Made by a program: the position numbers and the translations under genes
Notes under the pieces: model-generated
The model's input: only the letters and a program-made list of their open reading frames with translations
Database searches by the model: none
What the model was told of the DNA's origin: nothing
Part shown: piece by piece, positions 61,882-64,000 of the stretch
Layout of the letters: each line of letters opens with the position of its first letter
Numbering within the stretch: the first letter of the stretch is position 1
Source of the DNA: Stagnimonas sp965279705
GTDB taxonomy: Bacteria; Pseudomonadota; Gammaproteobacteria; Nevskiales; Nevskiaceae
Reading direction: 5' to 3'
Assembly (NCBI GenBank): GCA_965279705.1
Contig: OZ257257.1
Location: 186,001-250,000, forward strand
Length of the DNA stretch: 64,000 nucleotides

Positions 61882-64000
61882 ATGCTGCGGCCTCGCTCGA
61901 TCCGGCATTTCATCAACCGCATGACGGCCCGTCACGGGCGCTTGCGGGTCAACGTGACCATCGGCTGGCTGATGCTATGCATAGTCACCGTCATCACGAC
62001 GCTAGCGGTGTCCATGGTCTTTACAAGGCCGGCACTATTTCGGCTCATGTCAGCGGGTGCGGTCGATGTCCATCATTTCGCCAATCAACTGCTGCTGCTG
62101 CACTTGATTCTTCTGCTCGTTCTGGCTGGTTTTGTTTACGGCATTCTGCATTTCGGTGTGGTCGTTCCCATCGAGTCGTTTCGCAAGAATGCAAAAGGCA
62201 TGTTGGGCGATCACGAGGAAAAATCTGCACAGGCGATCGGCCTGAGCTATGAGCTGCGCCGTCGCACCGATCAGCTGGAGGCAGCGCTGGATGACAACGA
62301 GCTCCAGCGCGAGCGTGTTTCAATGGCCGACGAGAAAGCTAACAGCCACCTCGCTACGACGCAGAACCTGGTCAGCAATCTCTCCGATCTCGTTGCCTAT
62401 GTGAATACCGACGGCAGGGTGGTGGAAATCAGCCCTCTGACCTGCGAGTTCCTGCAGCTGCATCGCTCGACGGTCATCGGCAATCCCTTCAACGAATCCT
62501 TCACGCTGTTCGATTGCTATCGCGATAACCCGCGCGAGTATCCGCTCAACTACGTCATCGACGACGTGCTCAAGCAGCGCTCTTCGGTGCCGCGACTGTT
62601 CGAAGCGCTGCTGGTTACCGCGCGCAAGGAAGAACGCAAGGTCACCCTGCGTACCGTCTGCGCCCTGTCCACGGATGGAGTGCCGATCGGGGTTGTGATC
62701 CGCATCCTCAGCAACACAGGCCTCTCAGTGGCGCCGGAGGTCGTGCCGATCGATGCCAAGCGCATGGACCCCGTCACCGGGCTGGGTTCGGAGGAGATGT
62801 TCGACCTGCGCATGCGGGAAATCATCGACATCGCGCGCAGCCAGAAAATCTCGCATGCCCTGCTGCTGTGCAGCCCCGACAACCTGGCCAGCATCATCGA
62901 GGCGCATGGACTCCGTGCCGGTAACGAGGTGCTCTGGCGCACGGCCCGCCTGCTGGAAGACCACGTGCCCGGCGATGTCGAGCTCTACCGGGTCGGGCTC
63001 GATGTCATCGGTCTACTTTGCCCGTTCTCCGATCTGGCTCGACAGGGCGACCTGGCGGACCGCATCTGCCATGCCGGCGCGGCGCGGCAGTTCGTATGGG
63101 GCGAGAAGCAGCACGATTCTTCCCTGAGCATCGGCGGGGTCGAGGTCGATAGCCTGTCCGAAGGCGTCGAGCCGCTGCTACAAAAGGCGCATCGCGCCCT
63201 CATCAGCGCGCGACATGCCGGCGGCGGCCTTGTGCAGCTCAACGTGCCGGATGAAATCCTCACGCGCCGCCGTCTGCAGGATGACGATTGGGTGTCCTGG
63301 CTGATGCCCCGGCTGGAGGGCGGGTTTGCGCACCTGAGTTCGCAGTCGATCCTGCCCATCTCCGGCAATGCGCTGAAGCGCCCGATGTTCGAGGTCTTCA
63401 TCCGCATCGAGGACGACGATGGCGTCTGGATCACACCGGATTTCTACATGCCGGCGCTCGAGCGGCGCCAGCTATCGCACAAGCTCGACCTCTGGGTGAT
63501 CGAGCAGACGTTGAAGGAGATGGCGGGCAACAAATCGCTTACCGAAGACTACGAGTGCGCCTGCATCAATCTCTCGGGCTGGTCGCTGTGCGAGCCCGGC
63601 TTTGGCGACCAGGTGCACGCCCTGGTGTCTCGCTACGGGGTGCCGCCCAGCAATCTGTGCTTCGAGATCACTGAGCAGCAGGTAGCCTCGCACCTCTCGG
63701 AAACCCTGAGATTCATGCGCACGGTGAAGCCTCTGGGTGTGCGGTTTTCGCTGGACCGTTATCGTGCGATGGGCGGGCTGCATGGGCTCAAGGATGCGCC
63801 GCTGGATTTCGTGAAAATCCATCCCTCGCTGACAGCAGCTCTTCGCATGGAGCCGCCGGACCCTGTGGAGCTGCTGCACCTCTCCTGGGTCAACAAGGTC
63901 TGCCTGGCGCGAGGCATCACGACGGTCGCCCTCGGTATCGAGCACGAGCAGATCGTGCGCGTACTGAAGTCACTGGATATCCAGTATGCCCAGGGTGTGG
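61882..64000 (+). CDS. Membrane protein with degenerate GGDEF and EAL domains, 3' end cut off
   Basis: 706 codons are visible and the frame is open to the window edge. Two membrane segments (about residues 24-47 and 69-90) are followed by a helical linker (about 100-155) and a PAS-like segment (about 160-275: LVAYVNTDGRVVEIS). A GGDEF-like domain has the active site replaced by YRVGLDVIGLL (about 368). An EAL-like domain (from about 495) reads FEVFIR where EAL should stand, keeps CINLSG, CFEITE and DFVKIHPS, and has DRYRAMGG where DDFGTG is expected. It is probably a catalytically dead sensor or effector. The ATG two bases after the FimV-like stop follows GGGGCTAGC. Confidence 0.85.
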   Translation, partial: MLRPRSIRHFINRMTARHGRLRVNVTIGWLMLCIVTVITTLAVSMVFTRPALFRLMSAGAVDVHHFANQLLLLHLILLLVLAGFVYGILHFGVVVPIESFRKNAKGMLGDHEEKSAQAIGLSYELRRRTDQLEAALDDNELQRERVSMADEKANSHLATTQNLVSNLSDLVAYVNTDGRVVEISPLTCEFLQLHRSTVIGNPFNESFTLFDCYRDNPREYPLNYVIDDVLKQRSSVPRLFEALLVTARKEERKVTLRTVCALSTDGVPIGVVIRILSNTGLSVAPEVVPIDAKRMDPVTGLGSEEMFDLRMREIIDIARSQKISHALLLCSPDNLASIIEAHGLRAGNEVLWRTARLLEDHVPGDVELYRVGLDVIGLLCPFSDLARQGDLADRICHAGAARQFVWGEKQHDSSLSIGGVEVDSLSEGVEPLLQKAHRALISARHAGGGLVQLNVPDEILTRRRLQDDDWVSWLMPRLEGGFAHLSSQSILPISGNALKRPMFEVFIRIEDDDGVWITPDFYMPALERRQLSHKLDLWVIEQTLKEMAGNKSLTEDYECACINLSGWSLCEPGFGDQVHALVSRYGVPPSNLCFEITEQQVASHLSETLRFMRTVKPLGVRFSLDRYRAMGGLHGLKDAPLDFVKIHPSLTAALRMEPPDPVELLHLSWVNKVCLARGITTVALGIEHEQIVRVLKSLDIQYAQGV

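Overview
The window is one GC-rich bacterial chromosome segment, dense with genes and read on both strands. The gene orders def-fmt-rsmB and LysM protein-dprA-smg-topA, the homodimeric pyruvate dehydrogenase aceE-aceF, a FimV-like protein and S46 and M13 peptidases all point to a gammaproteobacterium. A relative of the Xanthomonadales or Nevskiales is my best guess from content. This is inference, and no rRNA or tRNA gene is present to confirm it.

Layout. 1-12 kb: mutM (cut by the window edge), a DUF1415 gene, an acyl-CoA dehydrogenase, a secreted lipoprotein, a PhoX-like phosphatase, an S46 dipeptidyl peptidase, a diguanylate cyclase, cca-slt and a TauE/SafE-type exporter. 12-21 kb: ATP sulfurylase, a repeat-rich peptidoglycan-binding protein, tesA back to back with an ABC transporter, a hemolysin III-type membrane protein and malate dehydrogenase. 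21-34.5 kb: a block of mostly unrecognised envelope genes on the minus strand, ending in a Ser/Thr kinase and an ECF sigma factor. 34.5-44.3 kb: corA and the conserved rsmB-fmt-def / LysM-dprA-smg-topA neighbourhood. 44.3-51 kb: a foreign-looking broken gene, a gene-free stretch with a hairpin, aceE-aceF with an Mrr-like nuclease coupled to its end, and a DUF4258/DUF2283 pair. 51-64 kb: a histone H1-like protein, PhzF, DUF72, an alkyltransferase-like protein, a thioesterase, two tandem M13 metallopeptidases, free-methionine sulfoxide reductase, a FimV-like protein and a degenerate GGDEF/EAL protein cut by the window edge.

The main discovery candidate lies between 21.4 and 34.5 kb. Four near-identical minus-strand sites, TGTCCGGTTT then exactly 12 bases then GCGTTTG, sit in front of four transcription units: the kinase gene (33873-33901), a secreted protein (30198-30226), a CsgG-like lipoprotein operon (28732-28760) and a five-gene envelope operon containing an OmpA-type protein (25838-25866). 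The neighbouring sigma factor has two threonines where other ECF factors carry acidic residues in region 2.2, and its gene is next to a transmembrane Ser/Thr kinase with a TPR-like sensor half. I propose a kinase-controlled sigma factor that drives its own kinase gene and about ten genes for an uncharacterised outer-membrane export or assembly system. The promoter sites are directly visible; the regulatory link and the function are inference.
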